Positions 36,866-46,726 are shown, counted from the stretch's first letter. The stretch: DNA of 64,000 nt from Roseburia sp. (GCA_019421345.1 JAHZFL010000007.1:42285-106284); one strand, 5' to 3'. The notes: generated from the sequence alone by a model not told the origin. Numbers and translations: made by a program.

Positions 36866-36912
36866 TGCGTCGAAGAAAACGGAAATATACGGCTTAACGA
36901 CGTGCTTCGACA
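36866..36912 (+). promoter_or_regulatory. Spo0A boxes upstream of spo0A
   Basis: TTCGACA at 36906-36912 is the exact reverse complement of the 0A box TGTCGAA; GCGTCGAAG at about 36868 is a near match. Both lie within 115 bases of the spo0A start, which fits autoregulation as known in Bacillus. No sigma-H promoter could be recognised with confidence. Confidence 0.5.
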
Positions 36913-36977
36913 AAATATTGACTGACAAAGTTCGTATTATGGACGAGGAAAATGTTTTGTCACAGGAGGAGTATAGA

Positions 36978-37775
36978 ATGGAAAGACTAAAAGTGGCGAT
37001 TGCGGATGATAATGAGAGAATGCTGCGATTGCTGGGGAATATTATCGAAAGCGATGAAGAATTGGATGTCATCGGAACCGCAAGAGACGGGGAAGAGGCA
37101 TATCATGTGATAAAAACAAAAGAACCGGACGTTGTTTTGCTTGATATTGTAATGCCAAAGCTCGACGGGCTTGGCGTGCTGGACCGTGTCAACAATGACG
37201 CCAGCATCAGGAAGCATCCGACGTTTATTATGATCAGTGCGATCGGGCAGGAGAAGATCACCGAGGACGCGTTTAGGCGGGGCGCAGATTACTACATCAT
37301 GAAGCCGTTCGACAATGATATGGTGTTAAGCCGGATCAAGCATGTCAGAGGTAAGGGCGCAGCCGGGGAATGCGAGATTCGTAAAATCAATGCCTATGAG
37401 AAGGAGGAGGATTTAAGCGAGCGCAATCTGGAAACGGATGTGACAGAGATCATTCACGAGATTGGAGTTCCCGCTCATATTAAGGGTTACCAGTATCTAA
37501 GAGACGCGATCATTATGTCCGTCAACGATATGGATATGCTCAATTCTATCACGAAAGTCCTTTATCCGACGATTGCAAAGAAATATCAGACGACCGCCAG
37601 CCGTGTGGAGCGGGCGATACGTCATGCGATCGAGGTTGCTTGGAGCAGAGGAAAAATGGATACGATCGACGAGATGTTTGGATATACGATCCATAACGGG
37701 AAGGGAAAGCCGACAAACTCAGAGTTTATCGCGCTGATCACAGACCGCATCCGTTTGGAGTACAAGATGTATTAA
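36978..37775 (+). CDS. spo0A: Sporulation master regulator Spo0A
   Basis: A 265-residue response regulator. The receiver domain has the acidic pair IADDNE and the phosphorylated Asp in [14 protein letters not shown] linker of about 25 residues precedes the Spo0A C-terminal domain, which has [19 protein letters not shown] and the recognition helix region [18 protein letters not shown]. When phosphorylated it turns on sporulation genes. The start at 36978 follows AGGAGGA by seven bases; a longer frame from 36918 lacks a ribosome site. It is separated from spoIVB by the islet and has its own control region. Confidence 0.97.
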   Translation: MERLKVAIADDNERMLRLLGNIIESDEELDVIGTARDGEEAYHVIKTKEPDVVLLDIVMPKLDGLGVLDRVNNDASIRKHPTFIMISAIGQEKITEDAFRRGADYYIMKPFDNDMVLSRIKHVRGKGAAGECEIRKINAYEKEEDLSERNLETDVTEIIHEIGVPAHIKGYQYLRDAIIMSVNDMDMLNSITKVLYPTIAKKYQTTASRVERAIRHAIEVAWSRGKMDTIDEMFGYTIHNGKGKPTNSEFIALITDRIRLEYKMY

Positions 37776-37778
37776 GAC

Positions 37779-37807
37779 TTTTCAGAATAAGCAAAAAGCG
37801 TTATAAT
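37779..37807 (+). promoter_or_regulatory. Promoter of glgA
   Basis: TTTTCA (37779-37784) and TATAAT (37802-37807) separated by 17 bases, 36 bases before the glgA ATG. Confidence 0.55.
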
Positions 37808-37843
37808 AATTCCAGGATAAGCAGAATCTTGGAGGGTCACCCT

Positions 37844-39295
37844 ATGATAAAAATTTTATTTGCGGCTTCAGAAGCTGTACCCTTTATAAAAACCGGAGGA
37901 CTTGCAGACGTGACAGGTTCTCTGCCCGGATATTTTGACAGAGCACGCTACGATGTGCGCGTTATTTTGCCAAAATATCTGTGCATGGAGGAAAGATGGA
38001 GGGGACAGCTTCGTTTTTTATGTCATTTTTATGTAAGGCTTGGCTGGAGATGTCAGTATGCCGGTATTTTTTGTGCAGAGCGTGACGGGATCACCTATTA
38101 TTTTGTAGATAATGAATTTTATTTTGCGGGAGACCGCCCGTATCATTATATTCACGAGGATGTGGAGAAATTTGCTTATTTTTCCAAAACAGTGTTGGAG
38201 GCGCTGCCGTTTCTTGATTTTTGCCCGGATGTCATTCATTGTCACGACTGGCAGACCGGGCTGATCCCGGTATTTCTTCGCACTTTTTATGGAGATGAAG
38301 CCTATTATTCCGGTATAAAAACTGTTTTTTCCATTCATAACCTGAAATTTCAGGGACGCTTTGACATTCGCGCGGTGATGGATATTACAGGACTGCCGGA
38401 ACAGATTTTTACTGCCGATAAGCTGGAGGCATATGCGGAGGCAAATTACTTAAAGGGAGGTGTTGTGTATGCCGACCTTGTGACGACGGTCAGTCCGTCC
38501 TATGCGCGAGAGATCATGACGCAGGAAGGCGGAGAGGGACTTGACGGATTGATGCGTGCCAGGAGGAATGAGCTTTTTGGTATTTTAAACGGTATTGACG
38601 AGAAGGCGTATGATCCGCAGTCGGATCGTTATTTAAGCAGTCGTTTTTGCGTGAAGGATTATAAAAATGGAAAGGCGGCGGACAAGGCAGCGTTTCAAAA
38701 AAGGTTTGGACTGCCGCAGGAGAGCGGGACGTTTTTGCTCGGCATGGTATCACGGATGACAGAGCAGAAGGGATTTGAGCTGATAGGAAATATGCTGGAT
38801 TCCCTGCTGTCCAAAGAGAAGGTTCAATTTGTGGCGGCGGGCACGGGGGAGGAGCGCTATGAGAATATGATGCGCCATTTTGCAGAGAAATACCCGGACA
38901 AGATGCGCGTGCATATCGGATATTCCGAGGAGCTCGCGCATCAGATCTACGGCTCGTGCGATGCATTTTTAATGCCTTCACTGTTTGAACCGTGCGGATT
39001 GTCACAGATAATGAGTCTGCGTTATGGAACTGTGCCGATTGTGCGTGAGACGGGGGGATTAAAGGATACGGTTGAGCCGTACAACGAATATGAAAATACG
39101 GGAACAGGTTTTTCTTTTTCCAATTATGATGCAGGAGAGCTGCTCGGTGCGGTCCGCTATGCGCTTGAGGTTTACAACCGTCATAAGGCGGCGTGGGAGG
39201 GAATCGTAACGCGTGGGATGAGTGTTGATTTTTCATGGAGAAATTCGGCGCGTGCTTACGAAAAGCTATATGAGAGGCTGGCAGAGGAGCTGTAG
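37844..39295 (+). CDS. glgA: Glycogen synthase GlgA
   Basis: A 483-residue GT5 glucosyltransferase. The ADP-glucose-binding motif is KTGGLADVTGSLP (Lys16), with IHCHDWQTGLIPVFL, VVYADLVTTVSPSYA and the C-terminal MPSLFEPCGLSQIMSLRYGTVP (E-x7-E region). It extends alpha-1,4-glucan from ADP-glucose. The ATG at 37844 with TTGGAGGG upstream is the natural start. It has its own promoter, and no other glg gene lies in the window. Confidence 0.95.
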   Translation: MIKILFAASEAVPFIKTGGLADVTGSLPGYFDRARYDVRVILPKYLCMEERWRGQLRFLCHFYVRLGWRCQYAGIFCAERDGITYYFVDNEFYFAGDRPYHYIHEDVEKFAYFSKTVLEALPFLDFCPDVIHCHDWQTGLIPVFLRTFYGDEAYYSGIKTVFSIHNLKFQGRFDIRAVMDITGLPEQIFTADKLEAYAEANYLKGGVVYADLVTTVSPSYAREIMTQEGGEGLDGLMRARRNELFGILNGIDEKAYDPQSDRYLSSRFCVKDYKNGKAADKAAFQKRFGLPQESGTFLLGMVSRMTEQKGFELIGNMLDSLLSKEKVQFVAAGTGEERYENMMRHFAEKYPDKMRVHIGYSEELAHQIYGSCDAFLMPSLFEPCGLSQIMSLRYGTVPIVRETGGLKDTVEPYNEYENTGTGFSFSNYDAGELLGAVRYALEVYNRHKAAWEGIVTRGMSVDFSWRNSARAYEKLYERLAEEL

Positions 39296-39308
39296 GGGAA
39301 ATGCAGAC

Positions 39309-40211
39309 TTACATGGTTAGCCTTCCGGTTTCCCGTGAGAAATAATAGACGTGATCCGAGAGGATTTCCTCTCTTGACAGTTGACAGGAGTTGACCTCCC
39401 GAACCACCTCACTAAGATCCTTAGTCTCCGTTTGACCGTTGGCAGGAATCAAAAGGACCTCATGGATGCTGCTTGGAAGGATAAAGAGATCGCAGCCGAG
39501 CCTGTTAGCGAAATTTAAAAGGAGATTGTCATAGAGGATACAGACTGAGCCGTTTCTTTTGGCGCGGTTGGTCAGGATATACATAGAGGCGGGGGAGAGG
39601 GAGGCGTCATCTTCACAGACGGAGGGTTCTGCGGCAAACAGCTCTCTTAATACATCCGTCATATCACGCAGTTCATAGGCAAGCAGACGCGGTGTATTTT
39701 GCTGCGCAAGCGCAAAAAGATCGTCGTCGGTAATGTTCCAGTAGCTTAGATGACGGTTATGGATCAGGATTGAGGCGCAGCCGTCCGGCGATGTCTCGAT
39801 CAGGCAGTAAAAGACAAGTGCGAGATCGAGAAAGCGGTAATGGGGAACGTCCGATAATAGCTCGGGATTGCGTTCATAATTGATAAGCTTAAAAACGATG
39901 TTTGATCGGACCTGTGTATAATCGGTAAAAAAAGAAAAGTCTATGGAAGAAGCGGGAAGATTTTCCCGATAGACGGCGAGCATCTGTCCGGTAATCTCGG
40001 AGATAGGACAGCCGTTTTCGTATTTTTGAAAATAATAGTTCAGATAGATCGTAGGGCAGACGCAGGAGTTTTCAGGGAGAATCGTAAGACCATCCAGATG
40101 CGTATCGTTATTTTTGACGATGTCCTGTATCGTGATCCTTGTCTCTGTGCCAAGCTGCTTTTGCAGGGAGGAGACGATCTGCTGTTTAAACTGGGAATAA
40201 TTGTATTTCAA
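39309..40211 (-). CDS. DUF5688 family protein
   Basis: A 300-residue cytoplasmic protein matching the DUF5688 pattern, common in Lachnospiraceae. It has an N-terminal helix ending VSSLQKQLG, then ITIQDIVKNNDTHLDGLTIL, PTIYLNYYFQKYENG, FKLINYERNPELLSDVPH, FLDLALVFYCLI, the central HNRHLSYWNITDDDLFALA and MYILTNRAKRNGSVCILY. Function unknown; family members often occur in multiple copies per genome. The start is a TTG at 40211 placed seven bases after AGGAGGT. It converges with glgA, 13 bases apart. Confidence 0.8.
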   Translation of the reverse strand: MKYNYSQFKQQIVSSLQKQLGTETRITIQDIVKNNDTHLDGLTILPENSCVCPTIYLNYYFQKYENGCPISEITGQMLAVYRENLPASSIDFSFFTDYTQVRSNIVFKLINYERNPELLSDVPHYRFLDLALVFYCLIETSPDGCASILIHNRHLSYWNITDDDLFALAQQNTPRLLAYELRDMTDVLRELFAAEPSVCEDDASLSPASMYILTNRAKRNGSVCILYDNLLLNFANRLGCDLFILPSSIHEVLLIPANGQTETKDLSEVVREVNSCQLSREEILSDHVYYFSRETGRLTM

Positions 40212-40361
40212 TCGTGAGATACCTCCTGAATAAATATAGACAGGAAGGCTTTGCTGTTGTGACGGGAAACAGAACTACACAGAAAAACTGCGTGTTTTTA
40301 AAATAACACATGCGTAGTTAAAAGGCAAGAGAAAAAAGTCATTAAAAATTGAAAAAAGAAC

Positions 40362-40389
40362 TTGCTTTTTTTTTAGATTGCTGTATAAT
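40362..40389 (+). promoter_or_regulatory. Promoter of tRNA-Thr
   Basis: TTGCTT (40362-40367), 16-base spacer, TATAAT (40384-40389); 57 bases before the tRNA. The 235-base stretch from 40212 otherwise shows nothing. Confidence 0.6.
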
Positions 40390-40446
40390 AAGCAAGTGTG
40401 ATGTAAGACATGACCTTAAGGAAGATGACTTGCGGATCGTCAGATT

Positions 40447-40519
<73 letters not shown>

Positions 40520-40526
40520 TAAAATA

Positions 40527-40567
40527 AAACTCTCAGTACCGAAAAGTCTGGGAGATTTATTTTTATA
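40527..40567 (+). terminator. Terminator after tRNA-Thr
   Basis: ACTCTCAG / CTGGGAGA-type stem (one G-T pair) followed by TTTATTTTTA. Confidence 0.6.
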
Positions 40568-40568
40568 C

Positions 40569-40592
40569 AGATGATAGAATGGTATATCATCT
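40569..40592 (+). promoter_or_regulatory. Inverted repeat upstream of the BMP lipoprotein gene
   Basis: AGATGATA / TATCATCT with an eight-base spacer, 30 bases before the lipoprotein start. Position and symmetry fit an operator, but it may just be a hairpin. Confidence 0.35.
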
Positions 40593-40622
40593 CATGAACA
40601 AATAGTAGGGAGGAAACTATTT

Positions 40623-41870
40623 ATGAAGAAGAAAGTATTGAGTGTACTGTTAGTTGCGTCTATGGCAGCCTCTATGCTCGCTGGCTGCGGTTCTTCAGAA
40701 AAAGAACCGTCAAATGCGGCTCCGGAAGGTACGGAGAGCACGGTGGGAGATGCGGCTGCGGATACGGCAGAGCCTTCCGAGTACAGCGTTGCGATGATCA
40801 CGGACTACGGCGATATTACAGACCAGTCCTTCAATCAGACAACCTATGAGGCATGTAAGGCATTTTGTGAGGAGAACGGTATTGATTTCCAGTATTACAA
40901 GCCGGCGGCTGACTCTACGGCAGACCGTGTTGCTTCCGCAGAGCTTGCGATCAATGACGGATATAATGTGATCGTGCTTCCGGGTTATGCATTCGGCGGA
41001 ACGATTGCTGAGATTTCCGCTGAGTATACGGATGTAAAGTTTATCGCGCTTGACGTTGCTGCAGGCGATCTTCTTGAGGCGGGCGTTGCGCTTGCAGGCG
41101 AGGAGTACGATTACAATCCGGACAACTGGAATGTAGAAGATTATGTATATATGGATAACGTATACTGCGCAGTTTACCAGGAGGAGATTTCCGGTTATAT
41201 GGCAGGATATGCGGCAGTAAAGCTTGGCTACAAGAACCTCGGTTTCTTGGGCGGTATGGCAGTACCGGCAGTTATCCGTTTTGGTTACGGCTTTGTGCAG
41301 GGTGCGGATGCGGCAGCCGCAGAGCTTGGTCTTACGGATGTTGAAGTGAAATACGCTTACGGCAACCAGTTCTACGGAGATGCCGATATTACTGCGGCGA
41401 TGGATACCTGGTATCAGGACGGAACAGAGGTTGTATTTGCATGCGGCGGCGGTATTTATACATCTGCTGCAGAGGCTGCAGCTAAGGTAGGTGCCAAGGT
41501 GATCGGTGTAGATACCGACCAGTCAGCCGTTATCAACGGCGCTTACGGAGAGGGTCTTACAGTGACCTCTGCAATGAAGGGTCTTGCACCGACGACAAAG
41601 GATACCTTAAATGCAGTGATCAATGAAGGTAAGTGGGCAGAGTATGCCGGAAAGATTTCTACACTTGGTCTTGTGTCAGGAACAGATCCGGAAGCAAACT
41701 ATGTACAGCTTCCTATCGAGACAACACAGTGGAACGATACCTTTACGGTAGAGGATTACAAGGCACTGGTTGCACAGCTCTTTGACGGCACGATCACCGT
41801 ATCGAGTGATATTAGTGCAGCGCCGCAGGTGAAGGCTGTGAAGTTTGAGGACCTTGGAAATCTGAAATAA
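40623..41870 (+). CDS. BMP-family nucleoside-binding lipoprotein
   Basis: A 415-residue lipoprotein. The signal peptide ends in lipobox MLAGCGSS (Cys at residue 22). The binding domain starts SVAMITDYGDITDQSFNQTTY, the signature of the BMP/PnrA family, and includes NVIVLPGYAFGG, LGFLGGMAVPAVIRFGYGF and VFACGGGIYTSAAEAA. The family binds purine or pyrimidine nucleosides for ABC import. The following ATPase, two permeases, cdd, deoC and udk support nucleosides as cargo. GGGAGGAAAC precedes the start. A strong terminator separates it from the ATPase gene, which has its own promoter, so binding protein can be made in excess. Confidence 0.93.
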   Translation: MKKKVLSVLLVASMAASMLAGCGSSEKEPSNAAPEGTESTVGDAAADTAEPSEYSVAMITDYGDITDQSFNQTTYEACKAFCEENGIDFQYYKPAADSTADRVASAELAINDGYNVIVLPGYAFGGTIAEISAEYTDVKFIALDVAAGDLLEAGVALAGEEYDYNPDNWNVEDYVYMDNVYCAVYQEEISGYMAGYAAVKLGYKNLGFLGGMAVPAVIRFGYGFVQGADAAAAELGLTDVEVKYAYGNQFYGDADITAAMDTWYQDGTEVVFACGGGIYTSAAEAAAKVGAKVIGVDTDQSAVINGAYGEGLTVTSAMKGLAPTTKDTLNAVINEGKWAEYAGKISTLGLVSGTDPEANYVQLPIETTQWNDTFTVEDYKALVAQLFDGTITVSSDISAAPQVKAVKFEDLGNLK

Positions 41871-41890
41871 AAGGTGTAACGTGTTTAAGG

Positions 41891-41928
41891 AAAACGGGGC
41901 GGACAGTTTTTGCTGTCGTCCCGTTTTT
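41891..41928 (+). terminator. Terminator or attenuator after the BMP gene
   Basis: AAAACGGGGCGGACAG / CTGTCGTCCCGTTTTT with loop TTTTTG and a closing T run. Confidence 0.8.
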
Positions 41929-41954
41929 CTATGTGCAAAAACGGTTAATTTTTC

Positions 41955-41983
41955 TTGAAAAAAGTATAAAAAGACGGTAAAAT
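41955..41983 (+). promoter_or_regulatory. Promoter of the nucleoside transporter and salvage operon
   Basis: TTGAAA (41955-41960), 17-base spacer, TAAAAT (41978-41983), 45 bases before the ATPase start. Confidence 0.6.
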
Positions 41984-42027
41984 TACTATATACACATTTT
42001 TAAGAACAAAACATAGGGGGAAAAATT

Positions 42028-43569
42028 GTGGAACAGGCTTATGCGATTGAGATGCTCAATATCACAAAAAAGTTTCCCGGCATTATTGCCAATGACAATA
42101 TTTCACTGCAGTTGAAAAAGGGTGAGATTCACGCGTTGCTTGGCGAGAACGGCGCCGGAAAATCTACATTGATGAGTGTACTGTTTGGCTTATACCAGCC
42201 GGAGGAGGGCATCATCAAAAAAGACGGAAAAGAAGTGAAGATTCAAAACCCAAATGATGCGAACGATTTGGGAATCGGTATGGTCCATCAGCATTTTAAG
42301 CTGGTTGAGTGCTTTTCCGTGCTCGATAATATTATCCTTGGCGTAGAGCCGAACAAGCTGGGCTTTTTAAAGAAGGCGGAGGCGAAAAAGAAGGTGCTGG
42401 AGCTTTCGGAGAAGTACGGGCTTCAGATCGATCCGGATGCGTTGATCGAGGATATTACGGTAGGTATGCAGCAGCGTACCGAGATTTTAAAGATGCTCTA
42501 TCGTGACAATGAAATTCTGATTTTCGATGAGCCGACTGCTGTTTTGACGCCGCAGGAGATCAAGGAGCTGATGCAGATCATGAAGAATCTCTCCAACGAG
42601 GGAAAGAGTATTCTGTTTATCTCTCACAAGCTTGCCGAGATCATGGAGGTGGCAGACCGCTGTACCGTTATCCGCAAGGGAAAGTATATCGGAACGGTAG
42701 AAACGGCAGACACGACAATGGCGCAGCTTTCTGCGATGATGGTCGGGCGTGACGTGAATTTCCATGTGGAAAAGAAGGAGCATAAGACGGGAGAGGTATT
42801 GCTTTCGGTCGAGAATATGACGGTTGCATCAAAGGTGCATAAGAACAACGCAGTCAAGAATGTTTCACTAAAGGTACGCGCAGGGGAGATTGTCTGCATT
42901 GCGGGAATCGACGGAAACGGGCAGACAGAGTTTGTGCATGGGCTGACAGGTCTTGAGCCTTTGGTATCGGGAAAGATCGAGCTTTGCGGAAAGGATATTA
43001 CACACAGCACCATTCGCCAGAGAAATGTCATGGGATTGAGCCATATTCCAGAGGATCGCCATAAGCACGGACTGGTTCTTGACTATACGCTGGAGGATAA
43101 TCTGGTGCTGCAGCGGTATTTTGAGCCGGAGTTCACGAATAAGGCGGGATTTTTAAGGTTTAAGAATATCCGAAAGAATGCGGAGCGTCTGATCGAGCAG
43201 TATGATGTGAGATCGGGACAGGGGCCTGTGACAGTGGCGCGAAGCATGTCGGGCGGTAACCAGCAGAAGGCGATCATCGCGCGTGAGATTGATAAAAATC
43301 CGGAGGTATTGATCGCGGTACAGCCGACGAGAGGGTTGGACGTAGGCGCGATCGAATATATCCACAAGCAGCTTGTCGCGCAGCGCGACGCTGGAAAGGC
43401 AGTGCTTCTTGTATCGTTGGAGCTGGACGAGGTTATGGATGTGCCGGATCGTATTCTTGTCATGTATGAGGGAGAGATCGTCGGCGAGTTTGATCCCAAG
43501 ACTACCTCGCAGGAGGAATTAGGTCTTTATATGGCAGGCGCCAGAAAAGAGGAGGTGACTGTATCATGA
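42028..43569 (+). CDS. Nucleoside ABC transporter ATPase (two tandem ATPase domains)
   Basis: A 513-residue ATPase of the simple-sugar/nucleoside (YufO/NupO) group. Domain 1 has Walker A LLGENGAGKSTLMSVL and Walker B EILIFDEPTAVLTPQE. Domain 2 has a degenerate Walker A (GIDGNGQTEFVHGL, lacking GKS), signature MSGGNQQKAIIAREI and IAVQPTRGLDVGAIEY, as usual in this family. The start is GTG at 42028, with GGGGGAAA upstream. It overlaps the first permease by four bases. It energises uptake of the ligand delivered by the BMP lipoprotein. Confidence 0.94.
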   Translation: MEQAYAIEMLNITKKFPGIIANDNISLQLKKGEIHALLGENGAGKSTLMSVLFGLYQPEEGIIKKDGKEVKIQNPNDANDLGIGMVHQHFKLVECFSVLDNIILGVEPNKLGFLKKAEAKKKVLELSEKYGLQIDPDALIEDITVGMQQRTEILKMLYRDNEILIFDEPTAVLTPQEIKELMQIMKNLSNEGKSILFISHKLAEIMEVADRCTVIRKGKYIGTVETADTTMAQLSAMMVGRDVNFHVEKKEHKTGEVLLSVENMTVASKVHKNNAVKNVSLKVRAGEIVCIAGIDGNGQTEFVHGLTGLEPLVSGKIELCGKDITHSTIRQRNVMGLSHIPEDRHKHGLVLDYTLEDNLVLQRYFEPEFTNKAGFLRFKNIRKNAERLIEQYDVRSGQGPVTVARSMSGGNQQKAIIAREIDKNPEVLIAVQPTRGLDVGAIEYIHKQLVAQRDAGKAVLLVSLELDEVMDVPDRILVMYEGEIVGEFDPKTTSQEELGLYMAGARKEEVTVS

Positions 43570-44687
43570 AAAAAATCTTGAAAAATGAAGGGGTGCAGTC
43601 TCTGCTTACCTCGGTGATCTGTATTCTTGTGGGTATGTTTGTCGGGTATGTTGTCCTGTTGCTGATCGATCCGAGCGGAGCATGGGAGGCGATCGTATCT
43701 ATCGCAAAGAATTTCTTTGGCTACAGCAGGACCAATATGCAGTTGAAGCATTTGGGGACAACGCTGGTGAAGACAGCGCCGTTGATTATGTGCTCCCTGT
43801 CGATTTTGTTTTCGTACAAGGTGGGGCTGTTTAATATCGGGGCGGCAGGGCAGTATGTTATGGGCTCCTGCGCTTGTCTGTATGCAGCACTTGGACTTGG
43901 CTGGGGCTGGCTGCCATGTATGCTGTTTGCAGCCGCAGCAGGCGCGTTGTTTGGAATGATGACGGGAGCGCTGAAGGCATATTTTAATGTGAATGAGGTG
44001 ATTTCCGGTATTATGCTCAACTGGATCGGACTTTATTTTACGAATATGCTTCTTTCAAAGGTGAAGGAGGCGGCGAGCGCCTACACCTATACGCTTAAGG
44101 CGAAGGGAAAAGCTGCGATTCTTCCGACCATGGGCTTAGAGACTTTTTTCAGTAATAATAAATATGTGAGCATTGCAATTCCTCTTGCGGTTTTCTTTGC
44201 GATTCTTGTATGGGTGGTCTTAAATCAGACGAAGTTTGGCTATGAGCTAAAGGCGACGGGCTATAATAAGAATGCGGCGAAATACTGCGGTATGGCGGAA
44301 AAGCGAAATATTATCGTGTCACTGGCGATCAGCGGAGCTCTGGCAGGGCTTGCAGGGGCGTTTTTGTACCAGACAGATATTGAGCAGTGGCAGGTGACGA
44401 TCTCCTCGATCCCTGCAATGGGCTTTAACGGCATTGCCGCAGCCTTTCTTGGCGGACTTAGTCCGATTGGAGCGATTTTTTCTTCCTTCTTTATCCAGCA
44501 TATTACAGAGGGAGGCACGCATGTGGATCTGACGATTTACTGTTCGCAGATCTCTGAGCTGATTTCGGCGCTGATCATTTATCTTTGCGGCTTTGTGGGC
44601 TTCTTAAAAATGATCATCAACCGCTCGATCAACAAATCAGAGGAGAAAAAAAGCAGAGTGAAGGCAGAGGAAGGAGGAGACAATTAA
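43566..44687 (+). CDS. Nucleoside ABC transporter permease 1 (YufP/NupP-like)
   Basis: A 373-residue permease with about nine or ten hydrophobic helices of the BPD_transp_2 family. FNIGAAGQYVMGSCACLYAA and the conserved ATGYNKNAAKYCGMAEKR loop contact the ATPase, followed by SGALAGLAGAF and FNGIAAAFLGGLSPIGAI. It starts within the end of the ATPase gene (ATGA overlap) and its stop overlaps the next start by one base. The C-terminal tail is charged and cytoplasmic. Confidence 0.92.
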   Translation: MKKILKNEGVQSLLTSVICILVGMFVGYVVLLLIDPSGAWEAIVSIAKNFFGYSRTNMQLKHLGTTLVKTAPLIMCSLSILFSYKVGLFNIGAAGQYVMGSCACLYAALGLGWGWLPCMLFAAAAGALFGMMTGALKAYFNVNEVISGIMLNWIGLYFTNMLLSKVKEAASAYTYTLKAKGKAAILPTMGLETFFSNNKYVSIAIPLAVFFAILVWVVLNQTKFGYELKATGYNKNAAKYCGMAEKRNIIVSLAISGALAGLAGAFLYQTDIEQWQVTISSIPAMGFNGIAAAFLGGLSPIGAIFSSFFIQHITEGGTHVDLTIYCSQISELISALIIYLCGFVGFLKMIINRSINKSEEKKSRVKAEEGGDN

Positions 44688-45628
44688 TGGTATTATTGAT
44701 TCAGTATACAATTTTATTTGCCTGTATCCTTATGCTCGTTGCGCTCGGCGGCTGTTTTTCGGAGCATTCTGGGGTGATCAATCTTGGTCTGGAAGGCATT
44801 ATGGTTATGGGAGCGATGGGCGGCGCGCTTATGATGCGCTATCTGCCCGCGGGAACATCGGGATTTATGATCGTTGTGCTGACAATTCTGGCAGCGCTTT
44901 TGATCGGTTTGCTTTATGCATCTTTGCTTGCTGTCGCAGCGATCCATTTTAAGGCGGATCAGACGCTTGTCGGTACGGCGATGAATATTCTCGGTACAGC
45001 GGCTGCAACCGTGATCGTAAAGTCGATCAACACGATCAGCAATCCCGACGACCATTCCTCGATCGTACAGTATATTGAGGAGAAAAAGGCGTTTATTGTA
45101 AATATCGGCGGATTTGAATTTAACTGGCTGATGCTTGTGGCTGTTCTTATACTGATCGCATCCTATGTCGTGCTTTATAAGACAAAGTTCGGTCTGCGTC
45201 TTATGGCATGCGGCGAGCATCCGCAGGCGGCGGATTCCGTTGGGATCAACGTCTATAAGATGCGCTGGGCAGGCGTTTTGATTTCGGGTGCGCTCGGCGG
45301 TCTTGGCGGTATTATGTATATTACGGCAGGTGTTTCCGAATGGAAGTTTGAATACGGCGTGGCAGGCTTTGGTTTCCTTTCCCTTGCTGTTATGATCTTC
45401 GGTAAGTGGAAGCCGCAGAACATCGCTCTGGCGGCTGTATTATTCGGATTTTTCCGGGCGCTTTCGAATGTTTATTTTGGCTTTGATTTCCTAGTCAGCT
45501 TAAACATCCCAAGCGGTGTTTATAATATGCTTCCTTATATCGTTTCGCTGATCGTGCTGGCATTTACCTCAAAGCGCTCCAGCGCGCCTAAGGCAGAGGG
45601 AATTCCGTATGACAAGGGAGCTCGTTAG
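44687..45628 (+). CDS. Nucleoside ABC transporter permease 2 (YufQ/NupQ-like)
   Basis: A 313-residue permease pairing with the preceding one. GVINLGLEGIMVMGAMGGAL near the N terminus and the coupling loop ACGEHPQAADSVGINVYKMR are family hallmarks. The start at 44687 follows AAGGAGGA and overlaps the previous stop by one base; an ORF extending back to 44585 is an out-of-context extension. cdd follows 11 bases later. Confidence 0.92.
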   Translation: MVLLIQYTILFACILMLVALGGCFSEHSGVINLGLEGIMVMGAMGGALMMRYLPAGTSGFMIVVLTILAALLIGLLYASLLAVAAIHFKADQTLVGTAMNILGTAAATVIVKSINTISNPDDHSSIVQYIEEKKAFIVNIGGFEFNWLMLVAVLILIASYVVLYKTKFGLRLMACGEHPQAADSVGINVYKMRWAGVLISGALGGLGGIMYITAGVSEWKFEYGVAGFGFLSLAVMIFGKWKPQNIALAAVLFGFFRALSNVYFGFDFLVSLNIPSGVYNMLPYIVSLIVLAFTSKRSSAPKAEGIPYDKGAR

Positions 45629-45639
45629 GAGAGGAAAAT

Positions 45640-46050
45640 ATGGAGGAATTAATAAAAGCCGCGCTTCGTATGCGCACCTTCTCGTATGTTCCGTATTCGG
45701 GCTTTTGTGTGGGGGCAGCGCTGCTTACGCGCAGCGGAAAAATCTATACCGGCTGCAACATTGAGAACGCCTCCTACACGCCGACAAATTGTGCGGAGCG
45801 CACAGCCTTTTTTAAGGCAGTCAGCGAGGGAGAACGTGAATTTTCGGCAATCGCGATCGCGGGCGGCGCGCAGGGGGCGGCAGCGCTTGATTACTGTCCG
45901 CCCTGCGGCGTCTGCCGTCAGGTTATGATGGAGTTTTGCGATGCAAAAGCCTTTCAGGTGATCCTGGTAAAATCGGAAACAGAGTACCGCGTGTTTACGT
46001 TGGAGGAATTGTTTCCCATGGGGTTTGGACCAAAGGAGTTAAAAAAATAA
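45640..46050 (+). CDS. cdd: Cytidine deaminase
   Basis: A 136-residue homotetrameric-type deaminase. The zinc and catalytic motif [12 protein letters not shown] carries Cys, Ala and the proton-shuttle Glu, and [11 protein letters not shown] supplies two more zinc cysteines. It converts cytidine and deoxycytidine to uridine forms for salvage. It lies in the nucleoside operon directly after the permeases. Size is typical. Confidence 0.95.
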   Translation: MEELIKAALRMRTFSYVPYSGFCVGAALLTRSGKIYTGCNIENASYTPTNCAERTAFFKAVSEGEREFSAIAIAGGAQGAAALDYCPPCGVCRQVMMEFCDAKAFQVILVKSETEYRVFTLEELFPMGFGPKELKK

Positions 46051-46081
46051 CAGCACCTTTTGTGTGCGGATAGGAGAGAAA

Positions 46082-46726
46082 ATGATTTCTGCAAAATATT
46101 TTGACCATACCATTTTAAAGGCGGAGGCGACGGAGGCACAGGTCGCAAAAATCTGTGAGGAGGCGCTTGCAAATCAGTTTGCGTCAGTTTGCGTCAATCA
46201 GTATTATACAAAATTTGTGGCAGAGAAGCTAAAGGGATCGGGAGTAGACGTCTGTACGGTCGTGGGATTTCCGCTTGGAATGTCCGATACGAGAGTGAAG
46301 GCATTTGAGACGAAGGCTGCGATTGAGGACGGAGCGACAGAGATTGATATGGTCATCAATGTCGGCGCCCTAAAGGACGGTAAATACGACTACGTTCAAA
46401 ACGAGATCAAGACCTTAAAGGATGTCTGCGGCAAGGATATTGTGCTTAAGGTCATTATTGAAACCTGCCTTTTGACAGATGAGGAAAAGAAAAAAGCATG
46501 CGAGCTTTCGGCTCTGGCAGGAGCGGATTTTGTAAAGACTTCTACCGGCTTTTCTACCGGCGGCGCAAAGGCGGAGGACGTGGCTTTGATGCGAAGAACG
46601 GTAGGAGAAGCGCTTGGGGTTAAGGCATCCGGCGGCATTCATACAGCAGAGGAAGCGCAGTGCATGATCGATGCAGGCGCAAGCCGTCTTGGGACGAGTG
46701 CAACGCTTGCGATCATCGGCAAATAA
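46082..46726 (+). CDS. deoC: Deoxyribose-phosphate aldolase
   Basis: A 214-residue class I aldolase splitting 2-deoxyribose-5-phosphate to acetaldehyde and glyceraldehyde-3-phosphate. [29 protein letters not shown], the region ending [10 protein letters not shown], the Schiff-base Lys in [14 protein letters not shown], and KASGGIHT are all present. The start at 46082 follows TAGGAGAG; a GTG at 46064 is less likely. It completes the catabolic branch of the nucleoside operon; a nucleoside phosphorylase and phosphopentomutase must lie elsewhere. Confidence 0.96.
   Translation: MISAKYFDHTILKAEATEAQVAKICEEALANQFASVCVNQYYTKFVAEKLKGSGVDVCTVVGFPLGMSDTRVKAFETKAAIEDGATEIDMVINVGALKDGKYDYVQNEIKTLKDVCGKDIVLKVIIETCLLTDEEKKKACELSALAGADFVKTSTGFSTGGAKAEDVALMRRTVGEALGVKASGGIHTAEEAQCMIDAGASRLGTSATLAIIGK

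Noticed and set aside
36848..36867. Sigma-H promoter of spo0A
   Set aside because: AAGG and GAAT elements are present but only about 14 bases apart from AGG to GAAT, too short for the sigma-H consensus spacing.
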